A stretch of 64,000 nt of DNA from JBHYDC01 sp051861205 (GTDB taxonomy: Bacteria > Pseudomonadota > Alphaproteobacteria > Rhizobiales > Pleomorphomonadaceae), in NCBI GenBank assembly GCA_051861205.1, contig JBHYDC010000014.1:55049-119048 (forward strand), given 5' to 3'. Position 1 is the stretch's first letter. Every line of letters starts with the position of its first letter. The notes under the pieces are model-generated. The model had not been told where the DNA came from and ran no database searches. It worked only from the letters and a program-made list of their open reading frames with translations. A program made the translations under genes and the position numbers. Positions 8,259 to 16,453 of the stretch are shown here, piece after piece.

Positions 8259-9352
8259 ACCGGCTTCAAACCCGCATCAAGGCTCTGATCGAAGCGGCCG
8301 GCCCGATACCCGTATCGGAATACATGACGCTTTGCCTCGGCGACCCTGAAAACGGCTACTACACGACGCGCGACCCGATCGGCGCCGCCGGCGACTTTGT
8401 AACAGCCCCGGAAGTGAGCCAGATGTTCGGCGAACTGATCGGCGTGTGGTGCATGGCGGTTCATGAGGCGATGGGCGCGCCGGATGCGGTGCACCTTGTG
8501 GAGCTTGGCCCCGGCCACGGCACCTTGATGGCAGACCTCTTGCGAGCCGCCCGGATCCGTCCGGATTTCGCGGCCGCCGCAAAAGTCCATCTCGTGGAGA
8601 CAAGCCCGACGCTTCGGGCCCGGCAGGCCGCCACGCTGCGCGGGCTGGCGGAACCGATCTGGCACGAGCGGCTGGACGATGTTCCGGACGGGCCGGCCAT
8701 CGTGATCGCCAACGAGTTTTTCGACGCGCTCGCGATCCGCCAACTCGTGCGGACCGAGGATGCGTGGCGGGAGCGGTTGGTCGGCCTGGACCAGAGCGGC
8801 AACCTGACATTCGGGCTCGGCGCCGGCAAAATCGACCCGGCGCTCCTGCCGCCGGAACTCCCCCAAGCCAAGCCTGGCGCCGTGTTCGAGCTTCGCCGGG
8901 CGGGAGAAGCGATGATGGCGGCGCTTGGCGAGTGTGCCGTCCGCTTCGGGGGCGCGGTGCTCGTTATCGATTACGGCCACACCGCAAGCGGCTTGGGCGA
9001 CACGCTGCAAGCCGTCGGCAAGCATGCGCGCGCGAATGTTCTGGAGCGGCCGGGCGAGGTGGACATGACAGCGCATGTGGATTTCGCCGCACTCGCCCGG
9101 GCGGCAAAGGGCGCCGGCGCCACGGTTGAAGGACCGGTCAACCAGGGTGAATTCCTGATCGCGCTGGGGTTGCTGGAGCGCGCCGGCGCGCTTGGCGCTG
9201 GACGCAGCAAGGCCGAGCAGGACGAAATCACCGCCTCCGTGGAACGGCTCGCCGGACCTGACGAGATGGGAACCCTCTTCAAAGTGATGGCGGTAACCGG
9301 CGGCATTTCCGTTCCCGGCTTCGCACGCCTATCAACGGGCGCTTCCCTTTGA
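8255..9352 (+). CDS. MidA/NDUFAF7-type SAM-dependent methyltransferase
   Basis: A 365-aa member of the DUF185/NDUFAF7 family. Seen: YYTTRDPIGAAGDFVTAPEVSQMFGELIG near residue 30, the SAM-binding motif VELGPGHGTLMADLLR, IVIANEFFDALAIRQ, VLVIDYGH and DMTAHVDFAAL. The mitochondrial homologue NDUFAF7 dimethylates an arginine on complex I subunit NDUFS2; in bacteria the substrate is generally untested. It overlaps lgt by 4 nt and is followed by pgeF 52 bp later. Confidence 0.92.
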   Translation: MNRLQTRIKALIEAAGPIPVSEYMTLCLGDPENGYYTTRDPIGAAGDFVTAPEVSQMFGELIGVWCMAVHEAMGAPDAVHLVELGPGHGTLMADLLRAARIRPDFAAAAKVHLVETSPTLRARQAATLRGLAEPIWHERLDDVPDGPAIVIANEFFDALAIRQLVRTEDAWRERLVGLDQSGNLTFGLGAGKIDPALLPPELPQAKPGAVFELRRAGEAMMAALGECAVRFGGAVLVIDYGHTASGLGDTLQAVGKHARANVLERPGEVDMTAHVDFAALARAAKGAGATVEGPVNQGEFLIALGLLERAGALGAGRSKAEQDEITASVERLAGPDEMGTLFKVMAVTGGISVPGFARLSTGASL

Positions 9353-9404
9353 CACGTGCGCCCGCCATCGCCACGATCGCGCGCTGAAATCGAGGTGCTT
9401 TGCG

Positions 9405-10175
9405 ATGATGGTTCACAGCCCAGCGCTCCTTGCCCTGCCCGGCATCCGCCACGGCTGGTTCACGCGGCAAGGCGGTGTATCGACCGGGTTCTACGACAGC
9501 CTCAACACCGGCCTCGGATCGGGCGACGACCGGGCGGCCGTGCTTGAAAACCGCGGCCGGATCGCGGATGCGATGGGGGTCCCCCGGACCCGAATGGTCA
9601 CCTGCTATCAGGTCCATTCGCCCGATGTGGTCGTGGCCGAAACCGCATGGCCCCATGCCGAGAACCCGAAAGCCGACGCACTGGTCACGCGGGAACGCGG
9701 CCTTGCGATCGCCGTATCCTCCGCCGATTGCGGACCCGTGTTGTTCGCGGACGGCGAAGCCGGCGTGATCGGCGCGGCGCATGCGGGCTGGAAAGGTGCC
9801 TTCACCGGCGTTTTGGAATCAACCCTCGATGCCATGGTCGCTCTCGGCGCCCGCCGCGAGGCGATCGTTGCAACGGTCGGGCCCATGATTTCCGGCGCGG
9901 CTTATGAGGTTGGGCCGGAATTCGTGAAACGCTTCGAGGACGCCGGCGAAGACGTCACGCGCTGGTTCAGGGCAACCGCAAACCCCGGCCATGCGCTGTT
10001 CGACCTGCCGGCCTATATCGTTCACCGGCTCGAAAAGGCAGGCGCCGGATCGGCGGTGAACCTTGGCCTCTGCACATACTCCGACGAGGCCCGCTTCTTT
10101 TCCTATCGACGCATGACCCATCGCAGGGAAGCCGACTACGGACGGCACCTTTCCGCGATCGTTTTGGAAGGCTGA
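9405..10175 (+). CDS. pgeF: Peptidoglycan editing factor PgeF (YfiH / laccase-domain)
   Basis: A 256-aa cytosolic protein of the multicopper-polyphenol-oxidase-like (DUF152) family. PgeF is a dipeptidase that clears L-Ser-containing UDP-MurNAc precursors. The metal-binding set is intact: His in CYQVHSPDVV (about residue 71), Cys in SSADCGPVLF (about 107) and His in GAAHAGWKGA (about 124). The N-terminal GIRHGWFTRQGGVSTGFYDSLNTG is typical. The start is the first of two adjacent ATGs, with GAGGT upstream. It is third in the lgt operon and 8 bp before the M24 gene. Confidence 0.93.
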   Translation: MMVHSPALLALPGIRHGWFTRQGGVSTGFYDSLNTGLGSGDDRAAVLENRGRIADAMGVPRTRMVTCYQVHSPDVVVAETAWPHAENPKADALVTRERGLAIAVSSADCGPVLFADGEAGVIGAAHAGWKGAFTGVLESTLDAMVALGARREAIVATVGPMISGAAYEVGPEFVKRFEDAGEDVTRWFRATANPGHALFDLPAYIVHRLEKAGAGSAVNLGLCTYSDEARFFSYRRMTHRREADYGRHLSAIVLEG

Positions 10176-10183
10176 GACCGATC

Positions 10184-11341
10184 ATGGCATTGCATTTCCA
10201 ACAGGCCGAATTCGACCGTCGCAACGCCGAGGCCGCCACCGCCATGAAAGCGCGCGGGCTGGATGCCATGCTGCTGTTTGCGCAGGAATCCATGTATTGG
10301 TTGACGGGCTACGACACCTTCGGCTTCTGCTTCTTCCAATGCCTCGTTCTGACGTCCGACGGACGAACGGCATTGTTGACCCGCTCGGCGGATCTGCGGC
10401 AGGCGCAGCATACCTCGATTCTAAGGGATATCCGGATCTGGGTGGACGCGGGCGACGCCGGTCCCGTCGGCCAGCTCAAGGACATGCTGGCCGACCTCTC
10501 GCTCACCGGCTCGCGCCTCGGCGTGGAATACGACACCCACGGCCTCACCGCTCGCAACGGCCGCGCGCTGGATACCGGCCTTGCCGGATTCGCGGAACTT
10601 GTGGATGCGTCGGATCTGATCCCGGCGCTGCGGGTGGTCAAGTCGGCCGCCGAAATCATCTATGTCCGCGAGGCCGCCCGGCTCGGCGATCTGGCCTTTG
10701 AACGCGGGCTTGCGGAGATACGGCCGGGTGCCGACGAAGGCCGCATCCTTGCCGCAATGCAAGGCGCCATCTTCGAGGGCGGCGGCGACTATCCCGCCAA
10801 TGAATTCATCATCGGATCCGGTCCGGACGCCCTGCTCTGCCGCTACAAGGCCGGCCGGCGCAAGTTGGATCCGCAGGATCAACTGACGCTGGAGTTCGCG
10901 GGCGTCTATCGCCATTACCACGCGGCCCTGATGCGCACGGTCGTGATCGGCACGCCGACGAACCGTCATCTGGAGTTGCAGGCCGCCGCAGAATCGGCAC
11001 TGGCCGCCGTGGAAGAGGCCATGCGCCCCGGCTTCACCTTCGGCGACGTTTTCGACGCGCATGCCCGCGTGATGGACGGGCACGGCCTCGCCCCTCACAG
11101 GCTGAACGCCTGCGGCTACTCGCTCGGCGCTCGTTTCACCCCAAGTTGGATGGAATGGCCGATGTTCTACCACGCCAATCCGGCGGAGGTTCGGCCGGGT
11201 ATGGTGCTGTTCGCGCATATGATTTTGATGGACTCCCACACCAGCACGGCCGTTTGTCTGGGGCGCTCCTATCTGACGACGCAGGGCGCTCCTGAACCCC
11301 TTTCCAAGCTTTCCCTCGATTTGCCTGTCGTTTCCCTGTGA
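10184..11341 (+). CDS. M24-fold (creatinase / aminopeptidase P-like) protein lacking usual metal ligands
   Basis: A 385-aa two-domain protein: a creatinase-type N-terminal domain (about 1-150) and a pita-bread M24 domain (about 160-370). In metal-dependent M24 peptidases the first two ligands are Asp in a D-G-...-D-x-T-R-T pattern; here the stretch is LTLEFAGVYRHYHAALMRT, with Glu and Ala at those places, and the later glutamate region reads LFAHMILMD. It therefore looks like a metal-free hydrolase in the manner of creatinase or ectoine hydrolase rather than an Xaa-Pro aminopeptidase. The start is ATG, 8 bp after pgeF, and it is probably co-transcribed. The substrate is unknown. Confidence 0.85.
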   Translation: MALHFQQAEFDRRNAEAATAMKARGLDAMLLFAQESMYWLTGYDTFGFCFFQCLVLTSDGRTALLTRSADLRQAQHTSILRDIRIWVDAGDAGPVGQLKDMLADLSLTGSRLGVEYDTHGLTARNGRALDTGLAGFAELVDASDLIPALRVVKSAAEIIYVREAARLGDLAFERGLAEIRPGADEGRILAAMQGAIFEGGGDYPANEFIIGSGPDALLCRYKAGRRKLDPQDQLTLEFAGVYRHYHAALMRTVVIGTPTNRHLELQAAAESALAAVEEAMRPGFTFGDVFDAHARVMDGHGLAPHRLNACGYSLGARFTPSWMEWPMFYHANPAEVRPGMVLFAHMILMDSHTSTAVCLGRSYLTTQGAPEPLSKLSLDLPVVSL

Positions 11342-11426
11342 GCAGAGACTTGAACGGCAGCGCCGCCTCGTTCACAAACGTTGTAAAGAGCGAAGCAGGT
11401 TCATTCGCGAACAAGGGGGATTTCGC

Positions 11427-12047
11427 ATGAATGAAGCCCGTCGCATGCAGGCAACCCGGATTTCAAAAGCCGGCAGATGGACCGCGACAGCGGTTGCCAT
11501 GCTGGCGCTTGCCGCCTGCCAGTCGGCCGAACCACCACGCCAAACCGTAGCGGCCGAGGCGACGGCCCCGATCCTCGCGGCTCCTCCCGAAGCCACGCAA
11601 CCGGCACGGCCACCGATACCGGCGGCGCAGGCGACCTTCCGTTTCGAGCAGATCCTCGGCGTGCCCACCAATAAGCAGGACATTCTGGCGGGGGAAATCG
11701 CGCGCGCCGCCAAGGGCCGCAACCTGACGCTCGTGCGCCGGACGGACCCCTCCGCCAGCTATCGCGTTCTCGGCTTTCTCTCCGCCGTCGGCGGCGACGC
11801 GGGCGTCACCATCACTTATGTCTGGGACATTGTGGATGCCCAGAATAAGCGGATCCACCGGATCACCGGTATCGAGATCGGCGGATCATCCGATGCGGAT
11901 CCATGGGCTGGTGTCGATAGCGATATCCTTTCAAACGTCGCGGCCCGCACGGTGGAGCAAATCTACGCCTGGGTTAACGAGGTCCCCCCCACCAGCGCGC
12001 CGCCTCTGCCGGCCGCCGCCGCGCCCATGCAGGGCGAAGCGATTTGA
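11427..12047 (+). CDS. Conserved lipoprotein of unknown function
   Basis: A 206-aa protein with a lipoprotein signal: positive N-terminus, hydrophobic WTATAVAMLALAAC with lipobox LAAC (Cys about residue 31). A Pro/Ala-rich linker (about 35-70) follows, then a globular region with FRFEQILGVPTNKQDILAGEIARAAKGRNL and YRVLGFLSAVGGDAGVTITYVWDI. Lgt is encoded 3 kb upstream, but this is no special link. Similar lipoproteins occur upstream of prs in related genomes. The predicted location is the periplasmic face of a membrane. No enzymatic motif is seen. RBS: AAGGGGGA before the ATG. Confidence 0.8.
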   Translation: MNEARRMQATRISKAGRWTATAVAMLALAACQSAEPPRQTVAAEATAPILAAPPEATQPARPPIPAAQATFRFEQILGVPTNKQDILAGEIARAAKGRNLTLVRRTDPSASYRVLGFLSAVGGDAGVTITYVWDIVDAQNKRIHRITGIEIGGSSDADPWAGVDSDILSNVAARTVEQIYAWVNEVPPTSAPPLPAAAAPMQGEAI

Positions 12048-12198
12048 GGCTTTGGCTGGCTAAACCGTAAAAAAAGCGGTTGAAGCAGTTGCGAACCGGG
12101 CCTTTCGGCGTGTTGCCGCAGGCATGACCCCCTGCTAAAACGCGCGCGTCTTCAAAGCAGCCTCGACAGGCTGCCGGCCATGGCTAAGGTCCAATCTC

Positions 12199-13131
12199 AT
12201 GAAACTGGTATCGGGCAATTCCAATCGCGTGCTCGCGGAGGCGATCGCTCACTACCTGGACGTCGATCTGACGCGAACCCTCGTTCGGCGCTTCGCCGAC
12301 CAGGAAATCTTCGTCGAGATCATGGACAACGTGCGCGGCGAGGATGTTTTCGTTCTGCAATCGACGAGCTTTCCCGCCAACGACAACCTGATGGAACTCC
12401 TGATCCTGACGGACGCGCTGCGCCGCTCGTCGGCCCGGCGCATCACCGCCGTGCTGCCCTATTTCGGCTATGCCCGCCAGGATCGCCGGTCATCCGGCCG
12501 CACGCCGATTTCGGCAAAGCTGGTCGCCAACCTGATCACCCACGCCGGTGTCGACCGCGTGCTGACGCTGGACCTTCACGCCGGCCAGATTCAGGGCTTC
12601 TTCGATATCCCGACCGACAATCTCTTCGCGGCACCTGTGCTGGTGCGCGACATCAAGGAGCGCTACGCCACCGACAACGTGGTGATCGTATCGCCCGACG
12701 TCGGCGGCGTGGTGCGCGCCCGTGCGCTGGCCAAACGCATCGACGCCCCGCTCGCGATCGTGGACAAACGCCGCGAACGGCCGGGTGAATCCGAGGTCAT
12801 GAACATCATCGGCGACGTCGATGGCCGCGACTGCATCCTCGTCGACGACATCGTGGACAGCGGCGGCACGCTCTGCAACGCGGCCGATGCGCTGCTCGCC
12901 AAAGGCGCCAAATCGGTCACCGGCTACGCCACCCACGGTGTGCTCTCGGGCGGCGCCGTTGCTCGTATCGATGCCTCGCGGCTCAAAGAGATGGTTATCA
13001 CCGACAGCATCCAGCCGACCGAGGCGATCAGCACCGCCGAGAAGCTGCGCGTGATTTCCATCGCGCCGCTGATGGGCGAAGCAATCGCCCGCACCGCCGC
13101 TGAGCGATCGGTGTCTAGCCTCTTCGACTGA
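12199..13131 (+). CDS. prs: Ribose-phosphate pyrophosphokinase (PRPP synthetase)
   Basis: A 310-aa cytosolic enzyme making PRPP from ribose 5-phosphate and ATP for nucleotide, His and Trp synthesis. Family marks: MKLVSGNSNRVLAEAIA, FADQEIFVEIMDNVRGEDVFVLQST, FGYARQDRRS, the metal-binding LTLDLHAGQIQGFFD and the PRPP-loop CILVDDIVDSGGTL. The length matches class I Prs. AAGG precedes the ATG by 9 nt. The 150 bp upstream hold only a weak AT-loop hairpin (AACCG/CGGTT). Confidence 0.97.
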   Translation: MKLVSGNSNRVLAEAIAHYLDVDLTRTLVRRFADQEIFVEIMDNVRGEDVFVLQSTSFPANDNLMELLILTDALRRSSARRITAVLPYFGYARQDRRSSGRTPISAKLVANLITHAGVDRVLTLDLHAGQIQGFFDIPTDNLFAAPVLVRDIKERYATDNVVIVSPDVGGVVRARALAKRIDAPLAIVDKRRERPGESEVMNIIGDVDGRDCILVDDIVDSGGTLCNAADALLAKGAKSVTGYATHGVLSGGAVARIDASRLKEMVITDSIQPTEAISTAEKLRVISIAPLMGEAIARTAAERSVSSLFD

Positions 13132-13285
13132 TCGGCTGACCGGCGAACTGCGCCGGCTTGTAAATTCGGCCTTTTCCCGCTATCACCCGCGCGTCCGTGC
13201 CGACCCCCCTGGAGGGAGCATGGACCGGAAGCGGCTACCGGCTGCTTTTCGCGTCTTGACCAATTCTATGAAAGCAAGGTGCCCC

Positions 13286-13879
13286 ATGGCTCAGACCTAC
13301 GAGCTCAAGGCCTCCGCGCGCAACCGGGTGGGAAAGGGGTCCGCCCGGGCTCTGCGCCGTGAAGGTAACATCCCCGCCGTGATTTACGGCGACAAGCAGG
13401 CTCCCGTGTCGATCGCGGTGAACCAGAAGGACGTGACCAAGAAGCTCCATGCCGGCGGCTTCCTGACCCACATCGCCACCATCGATGTCGATGGCGAAAA
13501 GCTTCGCGTGATTCCGCGCGACTACCAGCTCGATCCCGTGAGGGACTTCCTGCTTCACGTCGATTTCCTGCGCGTGGGTTCGAACACGAGGCTCACCGTC
13601 GGCGTGCCCGTGCACTTCCTCAACCAGGACGTCTCGCCGGGCTTGAAGCGGGGCGGCGTGCTGAACATCGTCCGTCACGAGCTTGAATTGAAGGTTTCGC
13701 CGGATGCGATCCCCGAATTCATTGAAGTGGACCTGAAGGATGCCGATATCGGCGACTCGATCCACATTTCCTCGCTGAAGCTGCCCGAAGGCACCGAACT
13801 GACGATCAAGGATCGCGACTTCACGATCGCGACGATCGCCGGCTCTGCCGCCGCCCAGTCGGAAAATGCTTCGTCCTGA
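13286..13879 (+). CDS. rplY: 50S ribosomal protein L25, long (Ctc-type) form
   Basis: A 197-aa protein binding 5S rRNA in the large subunit. The N-terminal L25 domain starts MAQTYELKASARNRVGKGSARALRREGNIPAVIYG; the C-terminal beta domain has VPVHFLNQDVSPGLKRGGVLNIVRHELEL. The two-domain Ctc form is usual in alphaproteobacteria. The frame extends upstream to 13220, but the ATG at 13286 matches the family start and has AAGG 7 nt before it. It is followed by a hairpin and then by pth, a pairing common in bacteria. Confidence 0.96.
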   Translation: MAQTYELKASARNRVGKGSARALRREGNIPAVIYGDKQAPVSIAVNQKDVTKKLHAGGFLTHIATIDVDGEKLRVIPRDYQLDPVRDFLLHVDFLRVGSNTRLTVGVPVHFLNQDVSPGLKRGGVLNIVRHELELKVSPDAIPEFIEVDLKDADIGDSIHISSLKLPEGTELTIKDRDFTIATIAGSAAAQSENASS

Positions 13880-13899
13880 TGGACAGAGACATTTAAACC

Positions 13900-13933
13900 T
13901 TCGGGGTTCCGGTCGCGAGGCTGGGACCCCGAA
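13900..13933 (+). terminator. Hairpin after rplY, probable terminator
   Basis: A perfect 8-bp inverted repeat TTCGGGGT (13900-13907) / ACCCCGAA (13926-13933) starts 20 bp after the rplY stop and is followed by the weakly T-rich TGCATTTTA. This is a moderate candidate for factor-independent termination. Confidence 0.6.
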
Positions 13934-13945
13934 TGCATTTTAGCG

Positions 13946-14057
13946 AGAGCATGCTGCGAAAAAGTGGAAACGGTTTTTCGGTCACAGCATGCTCTAAACT
14001 ATTGAACTTGATCATTTTGCATCTCTTTTGACGATTCCGTCGAAACGCAAAATGATC
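13946..14057. repeat. Composite palindromic intergenic element (Rhizobiales-type)
   Basis: Two nested palindromes lie side by side. The first has 11-bp arms AGAGCATGCTG (13946-13956) and CAGCATGCTCT (13985-13995), with an inner CGAAAAA/TTTTTCG stem around the core AGTGGAAACGG. The second has 11-bp arms GATCATTTTGC (14010-14020) and GCAAAATGATC (14047-14057), with an inner stem. The AGTGGAAACGG core and GAGCAT ends match the dispersed palindromes common in Rhizobiales intergenic DNA, as I recall them. A related copy is at 16313. Confidence 0.8.
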
Positions 14058-14099
14058 GAGCCCGGCCGCGGCAGGCTGGAAGAGTGAGGGCCTCTATCC

Positions 14100-14822
14100 A
14101 TGCTCATCATCGCGGGTCTTGGAAACCCTGGCCCCAAGTATCAGGGAAATCGCCATAACATCGGCTTCATGGCCGTGGACCGGATCCACGCCCGCCATCG
14201 CTTCCCCGCTTGGCGGAAGAACTTCCAGGCCGAAGTGGCGGAAGGCACGATCGCGGGCGAGCGCGTCCTGCTGATGAAGCCGCAGACCTATATGAACGAG
14301 AGCGGCCGTTCGGTCGGCGAGGCCATGCGCTTCCTGAAGCTCAGCCCGGCGGACGTGATGGTGATCCACGACGAGCTGGACCTGCCGCCCGGCAAGCTGC
14401 GCATGAAGCTTGCTGGCGGGCACGGGGGACACAACGGCCTGCGCTCCATCTCGGCGCAGATCACGGACGGCTACCGCCGCATGCGCCTTGGCATCGGCCA
14501 TCCCGGCGTCAAGGAAATGGTGCACGCGCATGTGCTGTCGGACTTCGCCAAGAGCGATCAGGTCTGGCTGGAGCCGTTCCTTGATGCCATCGCCGCCAAC
14601 ATCGATGACGTGGCGCGCGGCGATGACGCGACATTCGGAAACCGGATCCACCTCATCCTGGAGCCGAAAAAGGAAAAGCCCCCGAAGCCGCCCCGCCCCC
14701 TGGATGCGGCACCCAAGCCTGCAGAACAGCCAGCCGAGCCCGTGCCCGAACAAAACGCCATGGCGTCGATCCTGAAGGGGCTGATGGGCGTCAAACCGAA
14801 ACCGAACCGGCCGAGGCGATAG
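14100..14822 (+). CDS. pth: Peptidyl-tRNA hydrolase with Pro-rich C-terminal tail
   Basis: A 240-aa cytosolic enzyme that releases peptides from peptidyl-tRNA. The catalytic region is complete: GLGNPGPKYQGNRHNIGFMAVD with the active His (about residue 21), KPQTYMNESG with the substrate-contacting Asn, VIHDELDLPPGKLRMKLAGGHGGHNGLRSI, and RMRLGIGHPG. The core ends near residue 190; the last 50 residues are Pro/Lys/Ala rich and likely disordered, an extension often seen in alphaproteobacterial Pth. It lies downstream of rplY and upstream of ychF. Confidence 0.96.
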   Translation: MLIIAGLGNPGPKYQGNRHNIGFMAVDRIHARHRFPAWRKNFQAEVAEGTIAGERVLLMKPQTYMNESGRSVGEAMRFLKLSPADVMVIHDELDLPPGKLRMKLAGGHGGHNGLRSISAQITDGYRRMRLGIGHPGVKEMVHAHVLSDFAKSDQVWLEPFLDAIAANIDDVARGDDATFGNRIHLILEPKKEKPPKPPRPLDAAPKPAEQPAEPVPEQNAMASILKGLMGVKPKPNRPRR

Positions 14823-14913
14823 CCTTTCCCGCCTTCGGCCTTGACCTTGCCGCCCGCTCTGCCGCAAACACGCGCCAATAGTTTTTGACTCCGTTTCGAA
14901 AGATACCCCTGCC

Positions 14914-16008
14914 ATGGGCTTCAAGTGCGGCATTGTCGGACTTCCAAATGTGGGAAAGTCCACGCTCTTCAACGCGCTCACCAAGACGGCTGCGGCCCAG
15001 GCCGCGAATTATCCGTTCTGCACGATCGAGCCGAACACCGGCGAAGTCGCCGTGCCTGATCCGCGCCTGACCAAGATCGCGGCCATGGCGAAATCCGCCA
15101 ACATCGTGCCGACCCGTCTCACCTTCGTGGATATCGCCGGCCTTGTGCGCGGCGCGTCGAAGGGTGAGGGGCTCGGCAACCAGTTCCTCGCCAACATCCG
15201 CGAGGTTGACGCCATCGCCCATGTTCTGCGCTGCTTCGAAGACGGCGACATAACCCATGTGGAAGGCCGCGTTGATCCGGTCGCGGATGCCGAGACCGTC
15301 GAGACGGAGCTGATGCTATCCGACCTCGACAGCCTGGAGCGCCGCGTGGTGCCGCTGCGCAAGAAAGCGCAGGGCGGCGACAAGGATGCCAAGGAACAGG
15401 TCGAACTGATGGACTTGGCGCTGGAAGCGCTTCGCGAAGGCCGCCCCGCCCGCACCGTCAAGGTACCCAAAGGCGCCGAGGAGGCCTTCCGCGTCTTGAA
15501 CCTCCTCACCTCCAAGCCGGTTCTCTATGTCTGCAACGTAGAGGAAAGCGCGGCTGGAACGGGCAACGAGCATTCCGCCAAGGTGTTCGAAATGGCCGCC
15601 GCCCAGGGCGCGAAGGCGGTGGTGATCTCCGCCGCGATCGAGTCGGAAGTCGCGCAATTGTCCGACGACGAACAGCGCGAATTCCTGGAGACGCTCGGCC
15701 TCGAAGAGCCCGGCCTCGACCGCTTGATCCGCGCCGGCTACGACCTCCTCGGCCTCATCACCTATTTCACCGCCGGCCCCAAGGAAGCGCGGGCCTGGAC
15801 TATCACCAAGGGCACCAAGGCGCCCCAGGCGGCCGGCGTGATCCACTCCGACTTCGAACGCGGCTTCATCCGGGCTCAGACGATCGGGTTCGACGATTTC
15901 GTGGCGCTCGGCGAAGTGAAAGCCAAGGAAGCCGGCAAGGCGCGCGACGAAGGCAAGGAATATGTGGTGCAGGACGGCGACGTGCTGCTCTTCCGCTTCA
16001 ACGCGTGA
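14914..16008 (+). CDS. ychF: Redox-regulated ATPase YchF (OLA1 family)
   Basis: A 364-aa cytosolic Obg-family P-loop ATPase that binds ribosomes and modulates stress responses. Walker A GLPNVGKSTLFNAL (residues about 8-21), switch region NYPFCTIEPNTGEV, G3 FVDIAGLVRGASKGEGLGNQFLANIREVDAI. The NVEE stretch (about 209-212) replaces the GTP-specifying NKxD, which fits ATP preference. The C-terminal TGS-like domain contains LLGLITYFTAGPKEARAWTI and ends VQDGDVLLFRFNA. The stop overlaps the end of a minus-strand small gene by 11 nt. Confidence 0.97.
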   Translation: MGFKCGIVGLPNVGKSTLFNALTKTAAAQAANYPFCTIEPNTGEVAVPDPRLTKIAAMAKSANIVPTRLTFVDIAGLVRGASKGEGLGNQFLANIREVDAIAHVLRCFEDGDITHVEGRVDPVADAETVETELMLSDLDSLERRVVPLRKKAQGGDKDAKEQVELMDLALEALREGRPARTVKVPKGAEEAFRVLNLLTSKPVLYVCNVEESAAGTGNEHSAKVFEMAAAQGAKAVVISAAIESEVAQLSDDEQREFLETLGLEEPGLDRLIRAGYDLLGLITYFTAGPKEARAWTITKGTKAPQAAGVIHSDFERGFIRAQTIGFDDFVALGEVKAKEAGKARDEGKEYVVQDGDVLLFRFNA

Positions 16009-16204
16009 CGGAGGATGTGACGGTCGGGTCGGGTTCCTCAGCGCTCACCGGCACCGTGCCGCGGAACGAAGCGCCGAGCCCGGCACCGGCCATCACCGAC
16101 GCCTCCGCCTTGAACTGAAACGGAAACCGCCCGCGCCCAGCCTCGGCGTGGACGGACAAGAACACGGCCGCCAAGACCGCGACCAGGGCGAATAACATGC
16201 GCAT
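15998..16204 (-). CDS. Small secreted protein, unknown
   Basis: A 68-codon frame beginning MRMLFALVAVLAAVFLSVHAEAG, a typical signal peptide with a likely cleavage site after VHAEA. The mature part of about 45 residues has FQFKAEASVMAGAGLGASFRG. Start at ATG 16204 (a second ATG lies 2 codons in); no strong ribosome-binding site. The 3' end overlaps ychF by 11 nt tail to tail. No family is recognised. The signal-like N-terminus is the only support, so a chance frame remains possible. Confidence 0.45.
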   Translation of the reverse strand: MRMLFALVAVLAAVFLSVHAEAGRGRFPFQFKAEASVMAGAGLGASFRGTVPVSAEEPDPTVTSSVTR

Positions 16205-16312
16205 GGTGCAGTAACTCTCGAACGACGATATTGGTGCCAACGCTTCGCCGAGAATGCGACACTTGGCCTGAATCGAAGCGTTACGGCCGGTTCATGTGCC
16301 GTTCATCTCGCA

Positions 16313-16380
16313 AGAGCATTTCCCGATCGGTGCGTTTCCTCGTCCGTCAACCCGGTTCCACTTTGACGGGGAAACGCTCT
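16313..16380. repeat. Palindromic intergenic element, second copy type
   Basis: Arms AGAGCATTTCCC (16313-16324) and GGGAAACGCTCT (16369-16380) pair with one G-T mismatch. An inner GTCAA/TTGAC stem surrounds CCCGGTTCCAC, the complement of the GTGGAA core seen in the 13946 element. It lies just before the sulfotransferase-like gene. Confidence 0.7.
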
Positions 16381-16453
16381 AGCATTGATCGGCGCACCGG
16401 GGCTGGCTAGGGTTCACCCGACGTATAATCCGCATAAGCTTGGAGCCATTTTC

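Noticed and set aside
8090..9076. 328-codon antisense frame over lgt and the methyltransferase
   Set aside because: Shadow of two well-supported genes; composition is typical of a reverse-complement frame.
12060..12090. AACCG / CGGTT hairpin before prs as a terminator
   Set aside because: The stem is only 5 bp, the loop is A-rich and there is no T tract.
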